The notes: a model not told the origin generated them from the letters alone. 64,000 bases of DNA from an uncultured Lachnospiraceae bacterium (GCA_910577105.1 CAJTMB010000016.1:1-64000); one strand, 5' to 3'. Counted from the stretch's first letter, positions 52,288 to 62,905 are shown. Translations and numbers: made by a program.

Positions 52288-54750
52288 TTATTTTAAAGTT
52301 ACCTTATCCAGATGCCAGATGTCATCCACATATTCCTGAATGGTTCTGTCTGAAGTAAACTTGCCTGAAGATGCCATATTTAAAATGGCGCTCCTAGCCC
52401 AGCCCTGTTCATTCCGGTAAGCAGCTTCTACCTTCCTCTGTGCCTCTGCATAGGACTTGAAATCCTTGAGGATAAAGTAAGTATCGGCTTTTGAAGTACT
52501 CTGGGTATTGAGCAGGGAATTATAAAGCGTCCTGAAAAGCTCCGTATCCCCCGGCGCATAGGTGCCGTTTATCAGCTGCATCAGTACTTTTCTGATATCC
52601 TGGTCATTGTTGAAGATATCCATGGGGTTGTATCCGCCAAAATTCTCATAATGAATAACTTCATCGGAAGACAGTCCGAAGATAAATGCATTTTCTTCTC
52701 CCACTTCTTCTACAATTTCCACATTGGCGCCGTCCATGGTGCCAATCGTCAAGGCGCCGTTTAACATGAATTTCATGTTGCCGGTACCGGAAGCCTCTTT
52801 GCTGGCAGTGGAAATCTGCTCGGATACATCCGCTGCAGCAAATATCATTTCTGCATTGGAAACACGGTAATTTTCAATAAATACAACCTTCATTTTGCCG
52901 CCGATGGAAGCATCGTTATTAACCACATCCGCCACCGCATTGATTAACTTAATCGTCAGCTTGGCATTGCGGTATCCTGCTGCCGCCTTGGCACCAAAGA
53001 TAAAAGTCCTGGGATAAAAATCCATTTCGGGATGAGCTTTCAGTTCATTGTACAGATACATAACATGTAAAATATTTAACAGCTGCCTCTTATACTCATG
53101 AAGGCGCTTCACCTGCACGTCAAAGATAGAACGCGGGTCTACTTCTATCCCATTGTTTTCCAGTATATACTTGGCAAGACGCACTTTATTGCGGTACTTG
53201 ATATTCATAAACTCCTGCTGTGCCTTCTTGTCATCCGCATAGATTTTCATCTTTGCAATCTGCGGCAAATCGGTAATCCATTCCGAACCGATATGCTCCG
53301 TCACCCAGTCTGCCAGAAGTGGATTGCCATGCAGCAAGAACCTTCTCTGGGTAATGCCGTTTGTCTTATTGTTGAATTTCTCCGGCATCATCTCATAGAA
53401 ATCTTTTAATTCCTGGTTCTTTAAGATTTCCGTGTGGAGCCTTGCCACACCGTTTACGGAATAGCCCGACACTATGGCAAGGCGCGCCATATGTACCTGT
53501 CCGTCAAAGATAATTGCCATCTTTTTGATTTTGTCCTGATTGCCCGGATATGCGGCGGTAATCTTTTCCACAAAACGACGGTTAATTTCCTCCACAATCT
53601 GGTAAATACGGGGCAGCAGGCGGGAGAACAGTTCAATAGGCCATTTTTCCAAAGCTTCCGCCATAATGGTGTGGTTGGTGTAAGCACAGGTTTTTGTGGT
53701 TACCGCCCAAGCCTCTTCCCACTCCAAATCATAATCATCCATCAGTATGCGCATCAACTCAGGAATTGCCACGGTAGGATGGGTATCATTCAGCTGGAAT
53801 GTCACCTTTTCATGCAGCTTCTTTATATCCTGATGCTTTCTCATATATTTTTCCACAGCTTCCTGTACGGAAGCGGAAATGAAGAAATACTGCTGTTTTA
53901 AGCGGAGCTCTTTTCCTGCATAGTGATTGTCATTCGGGTAAAGCACCTCCACAATATTACGTGCAAGGTTCTGCTGCTCCACGGCCTTCTGGTAATCTCC
54001 CTTGTCAAAAGAATCCAGCTGGAAGCATTCGATAGGCTCCGCATCCCAGATGCGCAATGTATTTACAATGCCGTTGCCATAACCCACAATCGGCAAATCA
54101 AACGGAATGGCCTTTACGGACTGATAGCCCTCCTGGAAGAAATGGTTTCTGCCGTTTTCATCCGTCCTGACATTGACGTACCCGCCAAACTTCACATCCT
54201 TTGCATACTCGGAACGCCTCAGTTCAAACGGATTGCCGTTTTCCAGCCAGTTATCGGGTACCTCCACCTGATAGCCGTCCCTGATTTCCTGTTTAAACAT
54301 GCCGTAACGGTAACGGATACCACAGCCATAAGCAGGATAGCCAAGGGTTGCAAGAGAATCCAGAAAGCAAGCGGCAAGACGGCCCAGACCACCGTTTCCG
54401 AGCGCTGCATCCGGCTCCATGTCCTCCACCAGGTTCAAGTCAAGTCCCAGCTCCTTTAAGGCATCCTTAACCGGCTTATAAGCCTGCATATTAATCAGGT
54501 TATTGCCAAGCGCCCTTCCCATCAGAAATTCCATGGAAAGATAATATACCATTTTCGGGTCCTGCTTGTCATACTGTTTCTGGGTTTCCATCCAGCTGTC
54601 AACTATCTGGTCCTTCACGGCGTAACATACAGCCTGGAATACCTGCTGGGGTGTGGCTTCTTCCATTGTCTTTCTGTATAGAGTTTTTACATTGTACAAA
54701 ACGCTTCTTTTAAATAATTCCTTGTCGAATTTTACGGTTTTTTTCAGCAT
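52288..54750 (-). CDS. glgP: Glycogen/maltodextrin phosphorylase
   Basis: About 820 residues from the ATG at 54750 (MLKKTVKFDKELF), which follows AAGGAGGAAAG; the longer frame to 54837 is unlikely. GT35 phosphorylase: N-terminal YYLSMEFLMGRALGNNL, catalytic NDTHPT and the PLP-lysine site EASGTGNMKFMLNGALTIGT. It releases glucose 1-phosphate from glycogen or starch-like glucans using inorganic phosphate. A single gene with a strong terminator. Confidence 0.97.
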   Translation of the reverse strand: MLKKTVKFDKELFKRSVLYNVKTLYRKTMEEATPQQVFQAVCYAVKDQIVDSWMETQKQYDKQDPKMVYYLSMEFLMGRALGNNLINMQAYKPVKDALKELGLDLNLVEDMEPDAALGNGGLGRLAACFLDSLATLGYPAYGCGIRYRYGMFKQEIRDGYQVEVPDNWLENGNPFELRRSEYAKDVKFGGYVNVRTDENGRNHFFQEGYQSVKAIPFDLPIVGYGNGIVNTLRIWDAEPIECFQLDSFDKGDYQKAVEQQNLARNIVEVLYPNDNHYAGKELRLKQQYFFISASVQEAVEKYMRKHQDIKKLHEKVTFQLNDTHPTVAIPELMRILMDDYDLEWEEAWAVTTKTCAYTNHTIMAEALEKWPIELFSRLLPRIYQIVEEINRRFVEKITAAYPGNQDKIKKMAIIFDGQVHMARLAIVSGYSVNGVARLHTEILKNQELKDFYEMMPEKFNNKTNGITQRRFLLHGNPLLADWVTEHIGSEWITDLPQIAKMKIYADDKKAQQEFMNIKYRNKVRLAKYILENNGIEVDPRSIFDVQVKRLHEYKRQLLNILHVMYLYNELKAHPEMDFYPRTFIFGAKAAAGYRNAKLTIKLINAVADVVNNDASIGGKMKVVFIENYRVSNAEMIFAAADVSEQISTASKEASGTGNMKFMLNGALTIGTMDGANVEIVEEVGEENAFIFGLSSDEVIHYENFGGYNPMDIFNNDQDIRKVLMQLINGTYAPGDTELFRTLYNSLLNTQSTSKADTYFILKDFKSYAEAQRKVEAAYRNEQGWARSAILNMASSGKFTSDRTIQEYVDDIWHLDKVTLK

Positions 54751-54808
54751 CACTTTCCTCCTTAAGATTCTGTCTGCTTTTGTTTCAAGTGATATTATAC
54801 TCCATGCG

Positions 54809-57800
54809 CTACACTCTTTCCAGAGAAATCGTAACATTTTCTCCGTTTACATTCCATTCTTTGGCAATTGCATAGGTTTTCCCGGTATCCATTGCGTCTG
54901 CCAGAACCTTTCCTGCTATGGATTCCTTATGCTTCATGGCTATCCCGGCTACCTTTTCATTTTCCGAGAATGACGCCTTTATATGGTCCGTCACTTCAAA
55001 TCCGGCATCCTTTCTCATGGTCTGGATTTTGCTGATGATTTCCAGCACAAAACCTTCCTCAACCAAGTCTTTTGTCAGGTTGGTATCCAGCACCACTGTC
55101 ATAAAATTATCCGTTTCCGTGACATAACCTTCCTTTTGCGTCATCTCTATCAGCAAATCTTCTTCCGTAAGGGTAATCTCCACATCTCCTGCCATAAAAC
55201 AGAGGGCGCCTTTTTCCTTTAATTCATCCATCGCCTCATTGCCGTTTAAGGAAGACAGCGTTTTCTGGATGCTCCCTAACTGTTTGCCGTATTTGGGGCC
55301 TACCGTACGAAGCTGGGGCTTAAAGGTATAGGAGGTGAAATCCCTTACATCCTGTGTAAACCGAATCTGCTTTACATTCAGCTCCTCGGCTATAATATCC
55401 TTATAAAAATCAGGCAATTCCTGCTGTGACTTGATAAACATGGTGCTTATCGGCTGACGGTTTTTGATATTTGCGGCATTTCTGCAAGCACGGCCCATTA
55501 CGACAGCCTTTAACACAATATCCATATTTCCTTCCATCACTTTGTCCATAAATGCGGAATCTGCCGAAGGAAACTCACAAAGATGAATGCTTTCCGGCGC
55601 CTTATCATCATTGCTCCTTACCAGATTCTGGTAAATGTCTTCCGTCATAAACGGAACCATGGGCGCTGCCGCCTTGCAGATGGTTACAAGAGCCGTATAC
55701 AGGGTCATATAAGCGTTAATCTTATCCTGCTCCATTCCTTTTGCCCAGAAACGTTCGCGGCTTCTCCTTACATACCAGTTACTCATTTCATCCACAAATT
55801 CCTGCAGAGCCCTTGCAGCCTCCGGAATACGGTAATGATACAAATCATCATCCACCTCCGACACAACGGTATTTAACTTGGAAAGCAGCCACTTATCCAT
55901 AACAGTCAGTTTGTCATATTCAAGCTGATACTTTGTAGCGTCAAAATTATCAATATTGGCATACAGCACAAAGAAGGCATAAGTATTCCAAAGGGTTCCC
56001 ATAAACTTACGCTGTCCCTCCTGCACTGCCTTTCCGTGGAAACGGTTAGGAAGCCATGGCGCGGAATTGACATAAAAATACCAACGGATGGCATCTGCGC
56101 CATAAGTCCTAAGCGCATCAAAAGGGTCTACCGCATTACCCTTGGATTTACTCATCTTCTGTCCGTTTTCATCCTGCACGAGTCCGAGCACAATGACATT
56201 TTCATAAGGAGCCTTGTTAAAGAGCAATGTAGACTCTGCCAGCAGGGAATAGAACCATCCTCTCGTCTGGTCCACCGCCTCAGAAATAAACTGCGCAGGG
56301 AACTGCTTTTCAAACAGCTCCTTGTTTTCAAACGGATAATGGTGCTGTGCAAAAGGCATTGCACCGGAGTCAAACCAGCAGTCAATTACCTCCGGCACCC
56401 TGTGCATGTCTTTTCCGCATTTCGGACATCTGATGGTAACGGCGTCAATGTAGGGCCTGTGCAGTTCCACCTTTGCATCTTCCGGGTTGCCGCTCATCTT
56501 GGCCAGTTCCTCCCGGCTTCCGATGCTGTGCTGGCAGCCACATTCACACTCCCAGATATTCAGGGGAGTACCCCAATAACGGTTTCGGGAAATTGCCCAA
56601 TCCTGTAAATTTTCCAGCCAGTCCCCGAAACGGCCCTTTCCTATGGACTCCGGAATCCAGTTGATGGTATTGTTGTTTCGGATTAAGTCCTCCTTAACCT
56701 CAGTCATTTTGATAAACCAGGATTCCCTTGCATAATAGATAAGCGGGGTATCGCATCGCCAGCAGTGGGGATAGCTGTGTTCAAATTTGGGTGCGTCAAA
56801 CAAAAGCCCTGCTTCCTCCAGAGCCTTTAAGACCATGGGGTCTGCTTTCTTTACAAACACGCCTTCAAAAGGAGTTTCTTTTGTCATATTGCCCTGTCCG
56901 TCCACAAGCTGTACAAAAGGTAAGCCATAAACACGCCCGACTTTGGCGTCATCCTCACCAAAAGCCGGCGCAATATGCACGACCCCGGTACCGTCCGTTA
57001 AAGTGACATAGCTGTCACAAGTAACAAAGAATGCTTTTTTATGCTGTTTTTCACAGATATTGACCGCATAATCAAAAAGCGGCACATATTCCTTGTACTC
57101 CAAGTCCTTTCCGGTCATGGTCTCCAGCACTTCATATGCAGACACTTCGTTTTCCGCATCGCCCAGCCTGCCGAGCACCGTATCCAGAAGCGCCTCCGCC
57201 ATGTAGTAGGTATAGCCATCCGCTGCTTTCACCTTTGCATAACTTTCCACCGGATTCACGCAGAGCGCCACATTGGAGGGCAGGGTCCACGGTGTGGTCG
57301 TCCATGCCAGTATATAGGCATCCTCATCCTTTACTTTAAAGCGGACAATCGCAGAGCGTTCTTTTACATCCTTATATCCCTGGGCAACCTCCTGGGAAGA
57401 AAGCGGAGTTCCGCAGCGGGGGCAGTAAGGTACAATCTTAAAGCCCTTATAGAGCAGCCCTCTGTCCCAGATTTCCTTAAGCGCCCACCATTCTGATTCG
57501 ATATAATCGTCATGATAGGTAACATAGGGATTATCCATGTCTGCCCAGAAGCCCACTGTGCCGGAAAAATCCTCCCACATGCCCTTGTATTTCCAGACAC
57601 TTTCCTTACATTTATTAATGAAAGGCTCCAAACCGTAATTTTCTATCTGCTCCTTGCCATCCAGACCCAGCAGCTTTTCCACTTCGATTTCCACGGGAAG
57701 CCCATGAGTGTCCCATCCGGCCTTTCTGGGTACCATATAACCCTTCATGGTGCGGTATCTGGGAATCATATCCTTAATCACGCGGGTCAGCACGTGGCCG

Positions 57801-57967
57801 ATATGGGGCTTGCCATTGGCAGTAGGCGGCCCATCATAAAAGATATAGGCAGGCCCTTCCTTTCTTGTCTCCATGCTCTTTCGGAAAATGTCATTTTCCT
57901 TCCAGAACGCTTCAATCTGTTTTTCCCTTTCCACAAAGTTCAAATCCGTTGATACTTTTTGATACAT
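54809..57967 (-). CDS. ileS: Isoleucyl-tRNA synthetase
   Basis: About 1052 residues from the ATG at 57967 (MYQKVSTDLNFVEREKQIEAF). Class I synthetase: HIGH-type motif PHIGHVLTR (about 58-66), CP1 editing domain, KMSKS loop KMSKSKGNAVDPF (about 595-607), and a C-terminal anticodon-binding domain. It lacks the C-terminal zinc finger of bacterial type 1 IleRS. The length and shape are the eukaryotic-like type 2 form, often associated with mupirocin tolerance in bacteria (established for the type, not shown here). Regulated by the upstream T-box. Confidence 0.96.
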   Translation of the reverse strand: MYQKVSTDLNFVEREKQIEAFWKENDIFRKSMETRKEGPAYIFYDGPPTANGKPHIGHVLTRVIKDMIPRYRTMKGYMVPRKAGWDTHGLPVEIEVEKLLGLDGKEQIENYGLEPFINKCKESVWKYKGMWEDFSGTVGFWADMDNPYVTYHDDYIESEWWALKEIWDRGLLYKGFKIVPYCPRCGTPLSSQEVAQGYKDVKERSAIVRFKVKDEDAYILAWTTTPWTLPSNVALCVNPVESYAKVKAADGYTYYMAEALLDTVLGRLGDAENEVSAYEVLETMTGKDLEYKEYVPLFDYAVNICEKQHKKAFFVTCDSYVTLTDGTGVVHIAPAFGEDDAKVGRVYGLPFVQLVDGQGNMTKETPFEGVFVKKADPMVLKALEEAGLLFDAPKFEHSYPHCWRCDTPLIYYARESWFIKMTEVKEDLIRNNNTINWIPESIGKGRFGDWLENLQDWAISRNRYWGTPLNIWECECGCQHSIGSREELAKMSGNPEDAKVELHRPYIDAVTIRCPKCGKDMHRVPEVIDCWFDSGAMPFAQHHYPFENKELFEKQFPAQFISEAVDQTRGWFYSLLAESTLLFNKAPYENVIVLGLVQDENGQKMSKSKGNAVDPFDALRTYGADAIRWYFYVNSAPWLPNRFHGKAVQEGQRKFMGTLWNTYAFFVLYANIDNFDATKYQLEYDKLTVMDKWLLSKLNTVVSEVDDDLYHYRIPEAARALQEFVDEMSNWYVRRSRERFWAKGMEQDKINAYMTLYTALVTICKAAAPMVPFMTEDIYQNLVRSNDDKAPESIHLCEFPSADSAFMDKVMEGNMDIVLKAVVMGRACRNAANIKNRQPISTMFIKSQQELPDFYKDIIAEELNVKQIRFTQDVRDFTSYTFKPQLRTVGPKYGKQLGSIQKTLSSLNGNEAMDELKEKGALCFMAGDVEITLTEEDLLIEMTQKEGYVTETDNFMTVVLDTNLTKDLVEEGFVLEIISKIQTMRKDAGFEVTDHIKASFSENEKVAGIAMKHKESIAGKVLADAMDTGKTYAIAKEWNVNGENVTISLERV

Positions 57968-58110
57968 GGTTATCATCCTTTCCTGCTGTTATTTTCCTTG
58001 TTTGTATGCGTTTATTCCGAAGGAGAACTCTCTTCTTTCCCGGTCACAGCAACCGGCTTATCTCCGGCTTCAACATCTTCCTTTCCCTCCCCAAAATATT
58101 TTTGTGGCTG

Positions 58111-58372
58111 CATATAAAAAACCCGTCCGTAAAAGGACGGGTTATAAACTCCGTGTTACCACCTGTTACCGCATACGCCTCCTTCGCCTAATCCAAACCG
58201 GAGGGATATGTTTCCCGGTAACGGCGGGAATCCGTCCCGGACTACTCGGCATAAGCGCCTTTTGCCCGTGCGGCTCAAAAGTGATGTTCAACAGCCCCCT
58301 ACTCCCGCCGGTCTCGCACCGCCACCGGCTCGCTGAAATTTCGGAAAACTGCCTACTGTCTTTGTCATAGCC
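58111..58372 (-). promoter_or_regulatory. T-box riboswitch of ileS
   Basis: The leader contains the T-box core GGTGGTAACACGG (58151-58163) and a terminator AACCCGTCC (58120-58128)/GGACGGGTT (58135-58143) followed by TTTTTT. A probable specifier ATC (58285-58283, isoleucine) sits in the stem I loop GAACATCAC. Uncharged tRNA-Ile would stabilise the antiterminator and allow ileS transcription. The specifier assignment is by eye. Confidence 0.88.
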
Positions 58373-58385
58373 TTTATCAAAAGTA

Positions 58386-58415
58386 ATTATAATAGCGTGC
58401 AGTCCCGGTTGTCAA
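58386..58415 (-). promoter_or_regulatory. ileS leader promoter
   Basis: Minus strand consensus -35 TTGACA (58410-58415), 18-bp spacer, -10 TATAAT (58386-58391), just before T-box stem I. Confidence 0.8.
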
Positions 58416-58483
58416 GAAAAATGTGCTTGTGTTTTGCCGGGGACAGCCGCCATGGAAAATACGGAAGCCGCGGTGTTTAGTAC

Positions 58484-58513
58484 TTGTGTTACTAAAACCC
58501 TTAATGTTATAAT
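58484..58513 (+). promoter_or_regulatory. Promoter of the diguanylate cyclase gene
   Basis: -35 TTGTGT (58484-58489), 18-bp spacer, -10 TATAAT (58508-58513). GGAGG (58525-58529) is 7 nt before the ATG. Confidence 0.65.
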
Positions 58514-58536
58514 AGACTTCATATGGAGGATATGCC

Positions 58537-59817
58537 ATGCATTCAATGAAAAAGAAGGGACACTTATACCGTTCCCTGCAGGCCATGAGCATTTTGCCGC
58601 TGCTCGTCCTTGGTTTTGTCATTACCATCTTTAGCTATTATACCGTAAAATCTGCCTTGCACGCACAGATGCAGACAGAACTGAAAAACATGACGGAATA
58701 TGTTATGCTGACTTATGAATTATTATATTCCGGAGATTACCATTTGGAGGAAGAATCCGCCCAATTTATGAAAGGCAACCAGGTCCTCACGGACGATTCG
58801 TCCATCATTGACAGATTGAAGGCTGAAACGCAGATAGACATTACGATTTTTTACCAGGATACCCGTATGCTGACTACCATTATGGATGCTGACGGCAACC
58901 GCATTACCGGTACTACCGCAAATACCGGCATTGTTCAGGATATCCTTTATTCGGGCAGGCCCCACTTTTATACCAACACCAACATTAACGGGCAGAGATA
59001 TTTTGCATATTACGCACCGCTTCGCGATAACCGCGGTGATATTGTGGGTATGGTCTATACCGGCAAGCCCTGTACCAACGTGCAGGCGACCGTTATGCGG
59101 GCAGTACTGCCCATAATCCTTATTGCGCTGATTGGCATGGTTGTTGTAAGCCTGATTTCTTCTTCTTATACACGTCGGCTGCTCAATGCACTTCAAAAAA
59201 TACGTGTCTTTCTTTCCAAAGTATCAACCGGCAACCTGTGGGAAGAACTGGATGCGGATGTACTGGTGCGCAATGACGAATTAAGTGAAATGGCCCAGTC
59301 TGCGCTTTTTATGCAGCGCTCGCTTCGTAATCTGGTAGAGCAGGATACCCTCACCGAATTAAACAACCGGCGTTTTGCAGATAAACGCCTGAAACAGACC
59401 CAGATAAATGCCAACACTTTTGGCAACAACTTTGTGATTGGTATTGGAGATATTGACTTTTTTAAATCCGTAAATGACACCTATGGACATGAATGCGGGG
59501 ATATCGTCTTGAAACGAATCGCTGACGTCCTGAAAAACCACATGCTGGAAAAAGGATTTGTCGCGCGCTGGGGCGGGGAAGAGTTTCTTTTCCTTTACGA
59601 CGATACTAATCTAAAAACAGCGTATGCCGAAACAGAAAAGCTTCTTAATGAAATCCGCAGCTTGGCCATAGAATATGACGGTCAGCCGATACATATCACC
59701 ATGACTTTCGGTCTTGCCGAAGGGGGGCTCAACACAAATATCCACCGCCTTCTTCAAGTGGCAGATACAAAGCTGTATGAAGGAAAGAGCGGCGGAAGAA
59801 ATTGTATCATAGCTTGA
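58537..59817 (+). CDS. Cache-domain diguanylate cyclase (GGDEF)
   Basis: A 426-residue membrane sensor. Transmembrane helix about 18-40, an extracellular single-Cache-like domain (about 41-185), a second helix (about 190-210), a HAMP-like linker and a GGDEF domain (about 265-426). The active site is RWGGEEF, a catalytically competent form, and DxxF IGDIDFFKSVNDTYGH is present. It would make cyclic di-GMP in response to an extracellular ligand. No RxxD inhibitory site is obvious. No c-di-GMP effector is adjacent. Confidence 0.92.
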   Translation: MHSMKKKGHLYRSLQAMSILPLLVLGFVITIFSYYTVKSALHAQMQTELKNMTEYVMLTYELLYSGDYHLEEESAQFMKGNQVLTDDSSIIDRLKAETQIDITIFYQDTRMLTTIMDADGNRITGTTANTGIVQDILYSGRPHFYTNTNINGQRYFAYYAPLRDNRGDIVGMVYTGKPCTNVQATVMRAVLPIILIALIGMVVVSLISSSYTRRLLNALQKIRVFLSKVSTGNLWEELDADVLVRNDELSEMAQSALFMQRSLRNLVEQDTLTELNNRRFADKRLKQTQINANTFGNNFVIGIGDIDFFKSVNDTYGHECGDIVLKRIADVLKNHMLEKGFVARWGGEEFLFLYDDTNLKTAYAETEKLLNEIRSLAIEYDGQPIHITMTFGLAEGGLNTNIHRLLQVADTKLYEGKSGGRNCIIA

Positions 59818-59895
59818 CGAATCATATGAAAAAGCGTATGATTAACGCAATATTTACCAATCCTTCCACCATGATTTCCAGAAAGGAAAATGCAA

Positions 59896-61350
59896 ATGGA
59901 CAGACAAAACCTTACCCTGCTCACAGACCTCTACGAATTAACCATGATGCAGGGCTACTTTAAAAATAAGGACCAAAATGAAACCGTCATTTTTGATGCC
60001 TTTTTTCGCAACATTCCCTGTGACGGCGGGTATGCAATTTCAGCCGGGCTGGAACAGGTAATCCAGTACATCAAGGAACTGCATTTTGAACAGGAGGATA
60101 TTGATTATCTGGCCTCCCTCAGCATATTTCAGGAAGACTTTCTGGAATATCTGAAAAACTTTAAGTTTTCCGGGGACATCTATGCCATTCCTGAAGGCAC
60201 CGTTATGTTTCCAAGGGAACCGATGATAAAAGTTATTGCACCCATTATGGAAGCACAGCTTGTGGAAACTGCCATTCTGAACATTTTGAACCACCAGAGC
60301 CTGATTGCAACCAAAGCGGCAAGGGTCTGTTATGCGGCACGCGGAGACGGCATTATGGAATTCGGCTTACGGCGCGCTCAAGGTCCCGACGCCGGCACTT
60401 ACGGTGCAAGGGCTGCCATGATTGGCGGATGCATCGGCACCAGCAACGTGCTTGCCGGACAATTGTTTGACGTGCCGGTAAAGGGTACTCATGCCCACAG
60501 CTGGATTATGAGTTTTCCTGACGAATATACCGCATTTAAGGCTTATGCAGACATGTACCCCTCCGCCTGCATCCTTCTTGTGGATACCTATGATACGTTA
60601 AAATCCGGTGTTCCCAATGCCATACGCGTTTTCACGGAAATGAGAAACGCCGGCATTCCCCTGACTTTCTACGGCATCCGCTTAGACAGCGGCGATTTGG
60701 CTTACCTTTCCAAAAAAGCCCGTAAAATGCTGGATTCTGCCGGTTTTCCCGACGCAATTATTTCCGCTTCCAATGACTTGGACGAATTTCTGATTGACAG
60801 TCTGAAGGTGCAGGGCGCTGCCATCACCTCATGGGGAGTGGGAACCAACCTGATCACCTCAAAGGACAACCCTTCCTTCGGCGGTGTTTACAAGCTTGCA
60901 GCCATACAGGGCGCTGACGGAACCTTTATCCCCAAAATCAAACTCTCTGAAAACACAGAAAAAGTCACCAACCCCGGCAATAAAATGATTTACCGCGTAT
61001 ATGAAAAAGAGTCCGGCAAAGTCAAAGCAGACTTAATCTGCCTGGTGGAAGAGATTTACAAAGAAGAAGATGACTTGTTGCTTTTTGACCCTGCAGAGCC
61101 TTGGAAGAAGACAAAGTTAAAAGGCGGCACTTATACCCTCCGCCCCATCCTGAAACAGATTTTCGACAAAGGGGAATGCTGTTACACCTCTCCCAGCGTC
61201 ATGGAAATCCGTGCGTACTGTAAGCAGGAACTGGATACGCTCTGGGATGAAACCAAGCGCCTTGTAAATCCCCATAAGGTTTATGTGGACTTGTCTAAAA
61301 AGCTGTATGATACCAAAATACGCCTGCTGGATGAGATGGGTGATAAGTAA
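59896..61350 (+). CDS. pncB: Nicotinate phosphoribosyltransferase
   Basis: About 484 residues from the ATG at 59896 (MDRQNLTLLTDLYELTMMQGYF), 9 nt after GAAAGG; the ATG at 59890 is too close. Family features: FRNIPCDGGYAISAGLEQ, EFGLRRAQGPDAGTYGARAA, GTHAHSWIMSF and FYGIRLDSGDLAYLSKKARK. It converts nicotinate and PRPP to nicotinate mononucleotide in NAD salvage (Preiss-Handler). Full length. Confidence 0.96.
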   Translation: MDRQNLTLLTDLYELTMMQGYFKNKDQNETVIFDAFFRNIPCDGGYAISAGLEQVIQYIKELHFEQEDIDYLASLSIFQEDFLEYLKNFKFSGDIYAIPEGTVMFPREPMIKVIAPIMEAQLVETAILNILNHQSLIATKAARVCYAARGDGIMEFGLRRAQGPDAGTYGARAAMIGGCIGTSNVLAGQLFDVPVKGTHAHSWIMSFPDEYTAFKAYADMYPSACILLVDTYDTLKSGVPNAIRVFTEMRNAGIPLTFYGIRLDSGDLAYLSKKARKMLDSAGFPDAIISASNDLDEFLIDSLKVQGAAITSWGVGTNLITSKDNPSFGGVYKLAAIQGADGTFIPKIKLSENTEKVTNPGNKMIYRVYEKESGKVKADLICLVEEIYKEEDDLLLFDPAEPWKKTKLKGGTYTLRPILKQIFDKGECCYTSPSVMEIRAYCKQELDTLWDETKRLVNPHKVYVDLSKKLYDTKIRLLDEMGDK

Positions 61351-61418
61351 TATTTTATATGTAACGAGGGCAAAGGAGCATGTCTTTTGTTCTTTTGTCC
61401 TCGCAAAATTGCCTGCAT

Positions 61419-61964
61419 TTACTGTTCCATTTGCCTTCCCAGAAAACCTGCAGCAGACATAATCAGTTTGTGCTCCACTTCCCCCAGTCTTGCTTTCGTG
61501 TCATTTTCCAAAAGAACGACTGCTCCTATTACATCACCTTCACAGATAATCGGTGTTAATGCTTCCTGCTGATAATCGTCCTGTCCGTCATCTATCACCA
61601 GAATAAATTTTTTTTCTCCCTTAACTGCAATGATGGTTTCCCTCTCTGCAATTTTTTCTTCCAATTGTTTGCTGATACTCTTTCCAAGATACTGTTTATA
61701 ACCGCCGCTTACTGCGATAAACTGGTCTCTGTCTGCTATCAGGGCCGCATGGCCGGACACCTGGGAAAGACTGTCTGCATACTGTCTTGCGAAAGTTGTC
61801 ATCTCCCCGATGGGAGAGTATTTCTTTAATATAATTTCCCCTTCCCTGTCCGTAAATATTTCAAGCGGGTCTGATTCCCTGATTCGCAGTGTCCTTCGGA
61901 TTTCCTTTGGTATGACAATACGCCCAAGGTCATCAATGCGGCGCACTATTCCTGTCGCTTTCAT
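61419..61964 (-). CDS. spoVT: Stage V sporulation protein T
   Basis: A 181-residue SpoVT. N-terminal AbrB/MazE-type swapped-hairpin DNA-binding domain (MKATGIVRRIDDLGRIVIPKE...LRIRESDPLEIFTDREGEI) and a C-terminal GAF domain (about 55-178). In spore formers it is a late forespore regulator that tunes sigma-G genes. Together with spoIIID it supports a sporulating host. Confidence 0.95.
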   Translation of the reverse strand: MKATGIVRRIDDLGRIVIPKEIRRTLRIRESDPLEIFTDREGEIILKKYSPIGEMTTFARQYADSLSQVSGHAALIADRDQFIAVSGGYKQYLGKSISKQLEEKIAERETIIAVKGEKKFILVIDDGQDDYQQEALTPIICEGDVIGAVVLLENDTKARLGEVEHKLIMSAAGFLGRQMEQ

Positions 61965-62057
61965 GTTAGCTCCTTTCTCAAAAGGCGTTTTCTCCTTTTT
62001 TACATATTTTACTGTGGTAGTAGTATCTGTAAAAAAAGAGATAATATACCAATCCCG

Positions 62058-62789
62058 TTAAACAATCAATGCATGTAAATATTCTTCCGTTTCAAAAAAA
62101 ATTCTGCTTCCTTTTTCCTGATAAATACCGGAAGCATCTACTTTAATGTGGAATTTATCATAGGGCATCTCCCGCCGGAAATCTGCCCTGTTTACAAGTT
62201 CCTGATAACAAGCCTTCCTTAGCTGCTCTAATTTTCCGCTTCTGGAGAGCTGCTTTAAATCACTTTTCTTTTTTAATATCAGACATAAATACCGGCTTAA
62301 ATATCCGGCATCTTCCACTTTAGGATACATTTTGGGAATGTTATTTTTCACTGCTGAAAATCCTTTTTGGATAAAACAGTCCATCCTGACATTAGCAGCG
62401 CTTGTCACAAGAACACGCATCAAATGCTCTTCGACAGCCGGAAGCGGAAACCGTCCCAATGCTTCGTAAAAGCAGGAAAATACCGGATGTTTTTTATCCT
62501 TTTCCAACTGTTGTGTGATAATATAGTCGTAATTTATATCCTCCAGATATACCTTTACATCCAATAAGTTTGCCAGATATGCGGTGGCGCTGTAAGTAAT
62601 TTTGCAGTTATATACTTTCCAATCCAGCTGCTTTTCCAAAAGCTGCATAAAGTATTTAATAAACGAATACCGGAAATCCTGCGGCGTATACTGTTGTACC
62701 ATATAGCAATACTGCATGTAACTGCCAAATGCGTCCGGTTTTACCGCATACTTCTCATCCTCTTTACAATATACCAAAGCACTTTCCAT
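62058..62789 (-). CDS. Unrecognised conserved-looking protein
   Basis: About 243 residues from the ATG at 62789 (MESALVYCKEDEKYAVKP), behind GGAGATAAAA. It has no signal peptide or membrane segment, is Tyr/Leu/Lys-rich and predicted mostly helical, ending in IKVDASGIYQEKGSRIFFETEEYLHALIV. I do not recognise the family. It is monocistronic between spoVT and cutC, divergent from cutC. Confidence 0.72.
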   Translation of the reverse strand: MESALVYCKEDEKYAVKPDAFGSYMQYCYMVQQYTPQDFRYSFIKYFMQLLEKQLDWKVYNCKITYSATAYLANLLDVKVYLEDINYDYIITQQLEKDKKHPVFSCFYEALGRFPLPAVEEHLMRVLVTSAANVRMDCFIQKGFSAVKNNIPKMYPKVEDAGYLSRYLCLILKKKSDLKQLSRSGKLEQLRKACYQELVNRADFRREMPYDKFHIKVDASGIYQEKGSRIFFETEEYLHALIV

Positions 62790-62905
62790 TTTTATCTCCT
62801 TATCTTTACACAATTATATGTCCAACCGGATTGCCCGGGAAAAAGTTGCACAAAAAAACAAAAAAGATTATAATCTTTGAAAACATACCAAGGAAGAGGA
62901 ACAAC

